Shown here in pieces: positions 43,351 through 50,818 of a stretch of DNA of 64,000 bases. The position numbers and the translations under genes are program-made. Each line of letters opens with the position of its first letter. Position 1 is the first letter of the stretch. This stretch comes from an uncultured Eubacterium sp. (GTDB lineage Bacteria; Bacillota; Clostridia; Lachnospirales; Lachnospiraceae): assembly GCA_910589595.1 (NCBI GenBank), contig CAJUTM010000004.1, forward strand, positions 1 to 64,000, in the 5' to 3' direction. The notes under the pieces are model-generated. The model was given only the letters and a program-made list of their open reading frames with translations. It was not told where the DNA came from and did not search any database.

Positions 43351-44193
43351 TTATTTTGAGTAATCGTAAAAACCAATTCCCGTCTTACGACCAAGTTTAC
43401 CGGCACGAACCATCTTTCTCAACAATGGATGCGGACGATATTTGGAATCGCCTGTCTCTGCCTGAAGAACTTCCATAATGGCAAGGCAGATATCAAGACC
43501 AACCAAATCACCAAGCGCCAAAGGTCCCATCGGATGATTTGCTCCGAGCTGCATAGCGGCATCAATACCCTCTACAGAAGCAACACCGTCAGCCAAAATA
43601 CCAACCGCCTCATTAATCATCGGAATCAGAATACGGTTTACAACGAAGCCGGCAGCCTCTTTTACTTCAACCGGAGTCTTACCAATCTCTTTGGCAATTG
43701 CAACAACTTTTTCATTCACTTCATCCGTCGTATTCTCACCGCGGATAACTTCAACTAACTTCATAACCGGAGCTGGGTTAAAGAAATGCATACCAATTAC
43801 CGGATGACTGATACCTGCACCGATTTCCGTAATGGAAAGAGAAGAGGTATTCGTGGCAAAAATGCAGTCTTCTTTCTTTACAATATCCTGCAGTTCCTTG
43901 AATGTCTGTTTCTTAACATCCATAACTTCAAGAGCAGCCTCAACAATCAAATCACAATCTGTGCAGATATCCTTTACACCAGTCGTAATTTTTGCAAGAA
44001 TTGCATCTACTTCCTCTTGTGTCTTCTTACCTTTGTCAACAAGCCTCTGAAGTCCTTTGGCAATCTTATTTTTACCATTGGCAGCAAACTCTTCGTTAAT
44101 GTCACAAAGACATACTTCATACCCCTCTGTCTGTGCAAATGCCTGCGCAATACCGGAACCCATTGTTCCTGCACCAATAACACCTACTATCAT
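43351..44193 (-). CDS. hbd: 3-hydroxybutyryl-CoA dehydrogenase
   Basis: 280 residues, the family length. The NAD-binding site VGVIGAGTMGSGIAQAFA is at the start, and the active-site segment GMHFFNPAPVMKLVEV (catalytic His) and NRILIPMINEA follow. It reduces acetoacetyl-CoA to 3-hydroxybutyryl-CoA. It sits 25 bases after crt. Confidence 0.97.
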   Translation of the reverse strand: MIVGVIGAGTMGSGIAQAFAQTEGYEVCLCDINEEFAANGKNKIAKGLQRLVDKGKKTQEEVDAILAKITTGVKDICTDCDLIVEAALEVMDVKKQTFKELQDIVKKEDCIFATNTSSLSITEIGAGISHPVIGMHFFNPAPVMKLVEVIRGENTTDEVNEKVVAIAKEIGKTPVEVKEAAGFVVNRILIPMINEAVGILADGVASVEGIDAAMQLGANHPMGPLALGDLVGLDICLAIMEVLQAETGDSKYRPHPLLRKMVRAGKLGRKTGIGFYDYSK

Positions 44194-44218
44194 TTTTAAA
44201 TCCTCCTTTTTTCACTTC

Positions 44219-45010
44219 TTATTTATTTTTGAAAGGAACCACTTTCAATTTTTTCTCTTTATCTTTCTCAAGAAAATTGCCCATACCTGCTTTCTGGTCT
44301 TCCGTCTCGAAACAATCGCCAAAAAGTTTCTCCTCGATGACAACAGCCTCATCCATATTAACCTGAAGTCCATCATTAATCGCTTTCTTGCAGTTGCGAA
44401 CAGCAATCGGCGCCTGCATGGCGATACCGGATGCCATCTTCTTTGCGGCAGGCATCAACTCTTCCTGTGTATAAACGGCATTCACAAGACCAATACGATA
44501 AGCTTCTTCAGCCTTAATATTACGTGCTGTGTAAATCAACTGTTTTGCCATGCCCGGACTAACCAAACGAGCCAGTCTCTGAGTACCGCCAAAGCCCGGT
44601 GTAATACCAAGACCAACCTCCGGCTGGCCAAAAACAGCATTGTCAGAGCAAATTCTTATATCGCAGCTCATGGAAATCTCACATCCACCGCCAAGAGCAA
44701 AACCATTAACCGCCGCAATTGTCGGCAATGGGAATGTCTCTAATTTGCGGAACACATCATTTCCTTTCTTGCCAAATGCTTCACCTTCCGCTTTTGTCAA
44801 AGTACTCATCTCTCCGATATCCGCACCGGCCACAAATGATTTATCTCCCGCACCGGTCAAAATCAAACAACGTATCTCATTCTGGTCAACCGAATCCAAA
44901 ACCTCATTCAGCTCATCAAGAACGGTACTGTTCAAAGCGTTCAATGCTTTCGGACGATTAATTGTAATAATCCCTACTTTATCTTCTACTTCATACGTTA
45001 TGAATTCCAT
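44219..45010 (-). CDS. crt: 3-hydroxybutyryl-CoA dehydratase (crotonase)
   Basis: 263 residues. Crotonase fold with the oxyanion-hole segments SFVAGADIGEM and NGFALGGGCEISMSCD and the catalytic glutamates in FGQPEVGLGITPGFGG. It dehydrates 3-hydroxybutyryl-CoA to crotonyl-CoA. It lies 12 bases after the thiolase gene. Confidence 0.97.
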   Translation of the reverse strand: MEFITYEVEDKVGIITINRPKALNALNSTVLDELNEVLDSVDQNEIRCLILTGAGDKSFVAGADIGEMSTLTKAEGEAFGKKGNDVFRKLETFPLPTIAAVNGFALGGGCEISMSCDIRICSDNAVFGQPEVGLGITPGFGGTQRLARLVSPGMAKQLIYTARNIKAEEAYRIGLVNAVYTQEELMPAAKKMASGIAMQAPIAVRNCKKAINDGLQVNMDEAVVIEEKLFGDCFETEDQKAGMGNFLEKDKEKKLKVVPFKNK

Positions 45011-45022
45011 GCCAGCGTCCTC

Positions 45023-46207
45023 CTAATATTTCTCAACGATTGTGGAGCAGCCCATACCGCCGCCGATACAAAGAGTTGCCAGACCTTTCTTTGCGTCTGT
45101 TTTCTGCATCTCATGGAGCAGGGTAACAAGAATACGGCAGCCGGAAGCACCTACCGGATGTCCGAGGGCAATCGCGCCACCATTAACATTCAACTTACTT
45201 AAATCAAAGTTCAAGTCGCGTCCAACGGCAATAGACTGGGCAGCAAATGCCTCATTTGCCTCAACTAAATCCATATCGTCAATCGTCAGACCGGTTTTCG
45301 CAAATACTTTCTTTGTGGAAGCAACCGGACCAACACCCATGATTTTCGGGTCTACGCCGCCAAGAGCACCTGCTACAAAAGTAGCCATCGGGGTAACGCC
45401 GAGTTCTTTTGCCTTTTCTTCGCTCATAACAACGATTGCAGCAGCGCCGTCATTGATACCGGAAGCATTGCCGGCTGTTACCAGACCGCCCTCTTTTCCG
45501 GAGCAGCATTTCAAAGCGCTCAATCCCTCTGCCGTTGTGCCGGCACGAGGTCCCTCGTCCGTATCAAAGACAACCGTCTTCTTTCTGGATTTGATTTCAA
45601 CCGGAACAATCTCATCTTTAAATTTGCCGGCTGCCATCGCTGCCTCGCATTTCTGCTGGCTCTTTGCTGAAAACTCATCTAATTCTTCACGGGTAATACC
45701 GTATTTTTCTGCGACATTTTCTGCCGTAATCATCATGTGATATTGATTAAACGCATCCCAAAGTGCATCGTTTACCATCGTATCTACTAATGTTCCGTTG
45801 TTCATACGATAACCGAAACGCCCGTTCATAGCTGCGTAAGGCGCCATAGACATATTCTCCATACCGCCGGCTACTACGATATCGGCGTCACCTGTCTGAA
45901 TCATCTGGGCAGCCATATTGACACAGTTCAAACCGGAACCACATACTACGTTTACGGTAACGGCTGTCGTCTCAATCGGAAGTCCTGCTCCTATGGAAGC
46001 CTGACGAGCCACATTCTGACCGAGGCCGGCCTGAATAACACAGCCCATATACACATGGTCTACCGAATCTTTCGGAACGCCTGCTCTTTTAAGAGCCTCT
46101 TCAATAACAATGGAACCAAGTTTTGGTGCCGGAGTCGTGCTGAGGGCACCACCCATTTTACCAATCGCTGTACGGCAAGCACCTGCTAATACTACTTTCT
46201 TAGACAT
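45023..46207 (-). CDS. thlA: Acetyl-CoA acetyltransferase (thiolase)
   Basis: 394 residues from the ATG at 46207 (AAGGAGGATAAATTC upstream). The acylated cysteine is in NVVCGSGLN (near residue 88), the GHP motif in ALGHPVGASG and the second catalytic cysteine in LCIGGGMGC. It condenses two acetyl-CoA to acetoacetyl-CoA, the first step to butyrate. First gene of the butyrate cluster, 60 bases downstream of coaD with no terminator between them. Confidence 0.97.
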   Translation of the reverse strand: MSKKVVLAGACRTAIGKMGGALSTTPAPKLGSIVIEEALKRAGVPKDSVDHVYMGCVIQAGLGQNVARQASIGAGLPIETTAVTVNVVCGSGLNCVNMAAQMIQTGDADIVVAGGMENMSMAPYAAMNGRFGYRMNNGTLVDTMVNDALWDAFNQYHMMITAENVAEKYGITREELDEFSAKSQQKCEAAMAAGKFKDEIVPVEIKSRKKTVVFDTDEGPRAGTTAEGLSALKCCSGKEGGLVTAGNASGINDGAAAIVVMSEEKAKELGVTPMATFVAGALGGVDPKIMGVGPVASTKKVFAKTGLTIDDMDLVEANEAFAAQSIAVGRDLNFDLSKLNVNGGAIALGHPVGASGCRILVTLLHEMQKTDAKKGLATLCIGGGMGCSTIVEKY

Positions 46208-46267
46208 GAATTTATCCTCCTTAAAATTATTTACTGTTACAATATCTATCATTTCTGCTACCCGCAG

Positions 46268-46747
46268 TTAATGATTATACTTTTTGCGAAACGCTTCCGC
46301 CACCACAGGCGGAACAAGAAGCGAAACATCCGAGCCATAATAGGCTACTTCTTTGGCAATGGTGGAGCTCAGAAAAGCATATTCCAGACATGTCGTAAAA
46401 AACAACGTGTCAATATCCGGAGCAATGCTGTGATTCGTCTGGGCAATCTGCATCTCCGATTCAAAATCCGTCACTGCACGGAGACCGCGAATAATCAATT
46501 TAGCGCCATTTTGTCTGGCAAAATCAATCGTCAGTCCCTCAAATGTCTTCACTGTTACATTAGGAAATTCTTTCGTCGTCTCCTGAAGAAAGGAGAACCG
46601 TTCTTCCATGGAAAACAAAGGCTTTTTTGTCTTGTTCACCAATATCCCGATAATCAGTTCATCCACTACTTTAGAAGCACGTTGAATAATATCCAAATGA
46701 CCATATGTAACAGGGTCAAAACTCCCCGGATAAATTGCTCTTCTCAT
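46268..46747 (-). CDS. coaD: Phosphopantetheine adenylyltransferase
   Basis: 159 residues from the ATG at 46747 (an ATG four codons upstream is also possible). The nucleotidyltransferase motif YPGSFDPVTYGH is at the N-terminus with RGLRAVTDFE and the ISSTxVK-like LSSTIAKEVA further on. It makes dephospho-CoA from 4'-phosphopantetheine, the step before the last in CoA synthesis. Its position directly before the CoA-based butyrate operon may supply read-through, which is inference. Confidence 0.95.
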   Translation of the reverse strand: MRRAIYPGSFDPVTYGHLDIIQRASKVVDELIIGILVNKTKKPLFSMEERFSFLQETTKEFPNVTVKTFEGLTIDFARQNGAKLIIRGLRAVTDFESEMQIAQTNHSIAPDIDTLFFTTCLEYAFLSSTIAKEVAYYGSDVSLLVPPVVAEAFRKKYNH

Positions 46748-46884
46748 ATTTTCTTCCATTCCGTGAATCTCAGAAAAGGACCCACCTTTACCTTTTTATC
46801 ATTACTCACCTATCATAACAAAATCCGATGATATTGTCAACAATTTAACAAACTTTTTCGGTTTCCATTTCGTACCCTTGACCC

Positions 46885-46940
46885 ACTGTTCTCTTAATGA
46901 TAAAATAAGAACAGTTATTTCCATCAAAAAATGATATACT
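46885..46940 (+). promoter_or_regulatory. Control region of the CoA-transferase gene with an operator-like inverted repeat
   Basis: A TATACT box at 46935-46940 lies about 60 bases before the start codon; the -35 region is weak (ACAGTT near 46911). The inverted repeat ACTGTTCT (46885-46892) / AGAACAGT (46908-46915) covers that -35 region, which suits a repressor or activator site. A further palindrome, ACACGTGT, lies at 46951-46958 near the start point. No match to the Rex consensus is seen. Confidence 0.5.
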
Positions 46941-46998
46941 TTGTCGGGAAACACGTGTCTTGTCCCCGCAAAGAAAGAAAAACAAATAGGAGGTTACT

Positions 46999-48339
46999 AT
47001 GGATTACGAATCTTTATACAAGAGCAAATTGACAACGGCGGAAAAGGCCGCACAGATTGTCAAGTCCGGTGATTGGGTAGATTATGGATGGACTGCTACA
47101 ACTCCGATTGCCTTTGATGCCGCTTTAGCAGCACGTATGTCTGAACTGACAAATGTAAATTTCCGCGGAGGTATTTTAATGTGGGAGCCGGAAATTTTTA
47201 AAATTGAGAACCCGGCTGAACACATGACTTGGAACTCTTGGCACATGGGAGGTATTGAGAGAAAAGCAATGGCCAAAGGATTTTCCTTTTATTCCCCTAT
47301 TCGCTATTCCGAATTACCTCGCTACTATCGCGATATGGCAGAAGATATTGATGTTTGCGTCATGCAGGTTGCCCCAATGGACAAACACGGATATTTCAAC
47401 TTCGGCCCGAGCGCTTCTCATCTGGCAGCGGCGTGCGAGCGCAGCAAGTGTATCATTGTTGAAGTAAATGAAAATATGCCGCAATGTCTCGGTGGTTTCC
47501 AAGAGAACATACATATTTCTAAAGTAGATATGATTATTGAGGGTAACAATCCGCCTATGGCTGAATTGGGCGGCGGCGGAGCCGCCACGGAAGTGGACCA
47601 TGCCGTAGCTAAACAGATTGTTGCACAAATTCCAAATGGCGCCTGCCTTCAGCTCGGCATCGGCGGTATGCCAAATGCGGTCGGCTCCATGATTGCCGAA
47701 TCAGACTTAAAAGACCTTGGTGTTCATACGGAAATGTATGTGGACGCTTTCGTAGATATGGCAAAAGCCGGAAAAATAAATGGCTCCAAAAAGAACATTA
47801 ATCAGGGACGACAGGTGTATGCTTTTGCAGCCGGAACAAAGAAATTGTATGATTTCCTTGACAACAATCCGGAATGTATGAGCGTTCCAGTTGATTACGC
47901 CAATGATATTAATGTCATCTCTGCACATGACAATTTTATTTCTATTAATAACGCTGTTGATATTGACCTCTTCGGTCAGGTAAATGCAGAATCTGCCGGA
48001 ACAAGAAACATAAGCGGCGCCGGCGGCCAGCTTGACTTCGTACTGGGCGCTTATAAATCCAAGGGCGGCAAAAGTTTCATCTGCCTCTCCTCTACCTTTA
48101 AGAATAAGCAGGGAGAACTGCAATCCCGTATCCGCCCAACGTTATCCAACGGCTCAATTGTTACAGATACCCGCGCTAACACAATGTATATTGTTACCGA
48201 ATATGGAATGGCAAACTTAAAAGGTCTTTCCACATGGCAGCGCGCAGAAGCTCTCATCCAAATCGCCCATCCGGATTTCCGCGATGATTTGATTAAGGAA
48301 GCACAGGCAATGAATATTTGGAGAAGGTCAAATAAATAA
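46999..48339 (+). CDS. but: Butyryl-CoA:acetate CoA-transferase
   Basis: 446 residues, the size of the But/4-hydroxybutyrate CoA-transferase family. GGMPNAVGSMIAESDLK and the C-terminal IVTDTRANTMYIVTEYGMANLKG are typical; the catalytic glutamate is in FGQVNAES. It swaps CoA between butyryl-CoA and acetate, releasing butyrate and making acetyl-CoA, the usual terminal step in gut Lachnospiraceae. Divergent from coaD and the butyrate operon, so the full acetyl-CoA-to-butyrate route is contiguous here. The ATG follows AGGAGGTTACT. Confidence 0.93.
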   Translation: MDYESLYKSKLTTAEKAAQIVKSGDWVDYGWTATTPIAFDAALAARMSELTNVNFRGGILMWEPEIFKIENPAEHMTWNSWHMGGIERKAMAKGFSFYSPIRYSELPRYYRDMAEDIDVCVMQVAPMDKHGYFNFGPSASHLAAACERSKCIIVEVNENMPQCLGGFQENIHISKVDMIIEGNNPPMAELGGGGAATEVDHAVAKQIVAQIPNGACLQLGIGGMPNAVGSMIAESDLKDLGVHTEMYVDAFVDMAKAGKINGSKKNINQGRQVYAFAAGTKKLYDFLDNNPECMSVPVDYANDINVISAHDNFISINNAVDIDLFGQVNAESAGTRNISGAGGQLDFVLGAYKSKGGKSFICLSSTFKNKQGELQSRIRPTLSNGSIVTDTRANTMYIVTEYGMANLKGLSTWQRAEALIQIAHPDFRDDLIKEAQAMNIWRRSNK

Positions 48340-48505
48340 TTTTATAATAATAGAAAAGAAGAAACGATACCCTGATTAATACAAAGAGAGTTCGTTTCTT
48401 CTTTTTTAAGAATATCAAAAATTTTATCTTCATTTTGCAGGCTCTGTCAATCCGCTCACCTCTCTCAGGCAGAATAATGTTTTCAGGAAAAACAATCAAA
48501 GACAT
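48293..48505 (-). pseudogene. Possible truncated gene start at the island edge
   Basis: After the last island gene there is a minus-strand frame with a good binding site (AAAGGG, eight bases before ATG at 48505). Its first 24 residues (MSLIVFPENIILPERGERI and onward) look like a real N-terminus, but from about 48430 it runs into the CoA-transferase terminator and loses protein character. It may be a gene cut off at the island junction. Family unknown. Confidence 0.3.
48354..48405 (+). terminator. Intrinsic terminator of the CoA-transferase gene
   Basis: AAAAGAAGAAACGA (48354-48367) pairs with TCGTTTCTTCTTTT (48392-48405) and is followed by further Ts. The stem is AT-rich with a 24-base loop. 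Confidence 0.6.
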
Positions 48506-48537
48506 AAATCAATCCCTTTGCATGATAAATTAATCTA

Positions 48538-49995
48538 TTATTTCGTCTCTCCTATCCATTTAACAAACTTCTCATACGAGTCAGAAAGTTCAAATGTATC
48601 AAGTTGTTTTAAATACTCTTTTAGTTTACTATCTAATTGAGCTGAAATCTTTTTCTTTATACGTCTCTTTTTCTCAGTTACACTCATATTATTAAAATCA
48701 TTTTCCTCGTCGCCATCTTCAATTGTTAGTTCAATATTTTCTTTTGCTAAGTTCCTCAAATTCACAAGTGCCTTAGCGCGCAATTCCTCTAATTTTTCTT
48801 CACCCACTTGTTGCTTCCTTTTAGCTGATACATAGTTAGATAATGCATAACGGGTATCGTAAATCCTATTAACGAACTCAGCTAACATTTCCAGTAATTC
48901 AATCGAATTAGAATCTGTAACCTCTATAAATGTTCTTCTTGCGTTAGCTGATATACTAACTTTATCAGTAATGTATATCATTGCTGCAATTCCCCTGACA
49001 GATTGCAATTGCCCATTAGTAGTATGCCCAAGTAAACCATAATTTTCTAAACTTTGTATTAATTCTTTTTCGTCACATAGCAACATATTATCAATATATA
49101 TTTTAATTCCTGAAAAACCATTATTTTTATCTATAGCTATTCTATCACCATTAAATGTATGAAATCCTACGGCATACTTAAAATCACATTTACAAACATA
49201 ATCCCTTAGCATTTCTTTTCTTATAGGTCTATATATTTTCTGTTCATTATAATATATATTACAAAACTGAGCCGGAATAACTCCACTATTATCCATAGCC
49301 GTTATTTCTTCAAACAACTCTCTCGTTTCTGATTCATATAAATCATCACTGAAATTCACGGGTAAAAGCCATCCCAGTTGTTGAATAAAATCATCATCAT
49401 TAATTGTATTATTCAAAACCGTTGTTATGCCATTAATTACTACCAAGAATCCCGAATTATTTACCTGCAATAAGTTATCATACTTTTGAATTTCAGAAAA
49501 CAAATCAAGTGAGCCAATAATTGCTGTTTCACCATATCGTCCAATTATGTCCATTAACTCTCCAAAACTTAAAAAAGCATAAGATTCATTATCTTTTATT
49601 TCTTCATACTTTTCTGAATCAATTGTATATGTCTGTACTATTTTTTTTGCATAATCTATAATATTTACAAATATTAATTTATTACAATATGGAACCCCTG
49701 ACAATCTGCCAATACCTTTATATCCCAAATTACTTTGTTTTTTCTTAGAGGATGCACCGATGTCTATCATCTTATCTTTAAATTTTGTGTCTTCTATACC
49801 CATTCCATTATCCAAAAAGAAAAGGGTAGCATTATCAAGCCATATCCTTATTTCACATTTTTCTCTACTAATTTCATTTTTTAAAATAGAATCAATGGAA
49901 TTCTGCACATATTCACGAAACACCACTATTGGGTTATCATACAAGGACTCTGTAATAATATTCAAGATGCCTGCTCCTACATTATAATCTCTCAT
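48538..49995 (-). CDS. HSP90-type GHKL ATPase, second copy (island gene 6)
   Basis: 485 residues. The N-terminal GHKL ATPase fold is shown by FREYVQNSIDS (Glu28, Asn32, Asp35), FLDNGMGIE (Asp62, Gly64) and GYKGIGRLSG (91-100). The middle region resembles the HSP90 middle domain only loosely, and the C-terminal 80 residues are charged and probably coiled (KKRRIKKKISAQLDSKL). It is shorter than HtpG and lacks its dimerisation domain. Distantly related to the protein at 52713-54269. Last gene of a six-gene operon, 11 bases after the cyclase-like gene (AATAGGAGAAAAGGCA before ATG). Likely a defence-system ATPase; role inferred. Confidence 0.8.
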   Translation of the reverse strand: MRDYNVGAGILNIITESLYDNPIVVFREYVQNSIDSILKNEISREKCEIRIWLDNATLFFLDNGMGIEDTKFKDKMIDIGASSKKKQSNLGYKGIGRLSGVPYCNKLIFVNIIDYAKKIVQTYTIDSEKYEEIKDNESYAFLSFGELMDIIGRYGETAIIGSLDLFSEIQKYDNLLQVNNSGFLVVINGITTVLNNTINDDDFIQQLGWLLPVNFSDDLYESETRELFEEITAMDNSGVIPAQFCNIYYNEQKIYRPIRKEMLRDYVCKCDFKYAVGFHTFNGDRIAIDKNNGFSGIKIYIDNMLLCDEKELIQSLENYGLLGHTTNGQLQSVRGIAAMIYITDKVSISANARRTFIEVTDSNSIELLEMLAEFVNRIYDTRYALSNYVSAKRKQQVGEEKLEELRAKALVNLRNLAKENIELTIEDGDEENDFNNMSVTEKKRRIKKKISAQLDSKLKEYLKQLDTFELSDSYEKFVKWIGETK

Positions 49996-50006
49996 TGCCT
50001 TTTCTC

Positions 50007-50795
50007 CTATTCTATCCCATTTTTTGCCTCATTATTCCCATTTAGTTCGTTAAGCAAAAAATTATACTTCTCATAGTTTTTTACATCATATTCAAATAAA
50101 CTCTTATTCTTTTTAATATTTTTAACAATAGCTTCGGTATCAATTTCTTTTTTCTCAAATCTATCTATCTCAAGTATAACTTCTCGATTCAAAAACGCAA
50201 AAGGCCTTATATAATAACGTCCACTTTTCTCAGCTATCATTTCCCTATATTCCTTACAATAGTTCTTATCATTCTTTAAATCCTTATTAGTATTTTCGTC
50301 TATCACAATTATAGGATTTCTAGAAACAACACTCTCAAGCAAATATGCATATATCACGCTATTTCCATAAAATTGATAATTTTCCTTTCTATATAGGTTT
50401 CCCTTAGCAATCCCGCCTCTAAAAAACACATCTTTTGACATCGCATATAAATTAAAATGTGAAAAAATCTTTATAAACTGTACAAGATAATCAATTCTTT
50501 CTGTATAAAAATACAAACTATCTGATGTTTGTCCCGCATAACACCCAGAATCACTTCCCCTCCGCATGAATCTTGCTGCATTCATGAGTTCAAAAAAATA
50601 ATTAAATACATCTCTATATTTTTCCGCTTCAAATTCCTTTTGAGAAATTCTTATATCATCAAATGTCTTTTTAAATCCTAAAACATCTATAAATGCAAAG
50701 TATACCTCTTCCGACTTAATATAATCATTCCCCTTATCTTCCAAAATCTCTTCAACTATCTCGTCTAACTTTGGTTCTGGATTTTTGTAGGCCAT
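50007..50795 (-). CDS. Class III nucleotide cyclase-like protein (island gene 5)
   Basis: 262 residues, a single domain. It has the order of features of class III cyclase folds: AFIDVLGF with a candidate metal aspartate (Asp37), the hairpin QTSDSLYFY with a second aspartate (Asp92), FFRGGIAKGNLY near 125-135 and YGNSVIYAYLLES near 143-154, followed by PIIVID. Both metal aspartates are retained, so activity is possible; substrate-choosing residues cannot be assigned. Cyclases of this fold make cyclic pyrimidine nucleotides in Pycsar defence, but this one has no adjacent effector of the known kinds. Starts 23 bases after the radical SAM gene with GAAAGGAG upstream. Confidence 0.65.
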   Translation of the reverse strand: MAYKNPEPKLDEIVEEILEDKGNDYIKSEEVYFAFIDVLGFKKTFDDIRISQKEFEAEKYRDVFNYFFELMNAARFMRRGSDSGCYAGQTSDSLYFYTERIDYLVQFIKIFSHFNLYAMSKDVFFRGGIAKGNLYRKENYQFYGNSVIYAYLLESVVSRNPIIVIDENTNKDLKNDKNYCKEYREMIAEKSGRYYIRPFAFLNREVILEIDRFEKKEIDTEAIVKNIKKNKSLFEYDVKNYEKYNFLLNELNGNNEAKNGIE

Positions 50796-50818
50796 GACAA
50801 ATATGCTCCTTTCGTATA

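Noticed and set aside
46939..46973. Leader hairpin of the CoA-transferase mRNA
   Set aside because: CTTTGTCGGG and CCCCGCAAAG pair imperfectly, but the left arm overlaps the -10 element, so most of it would not be transcribed.
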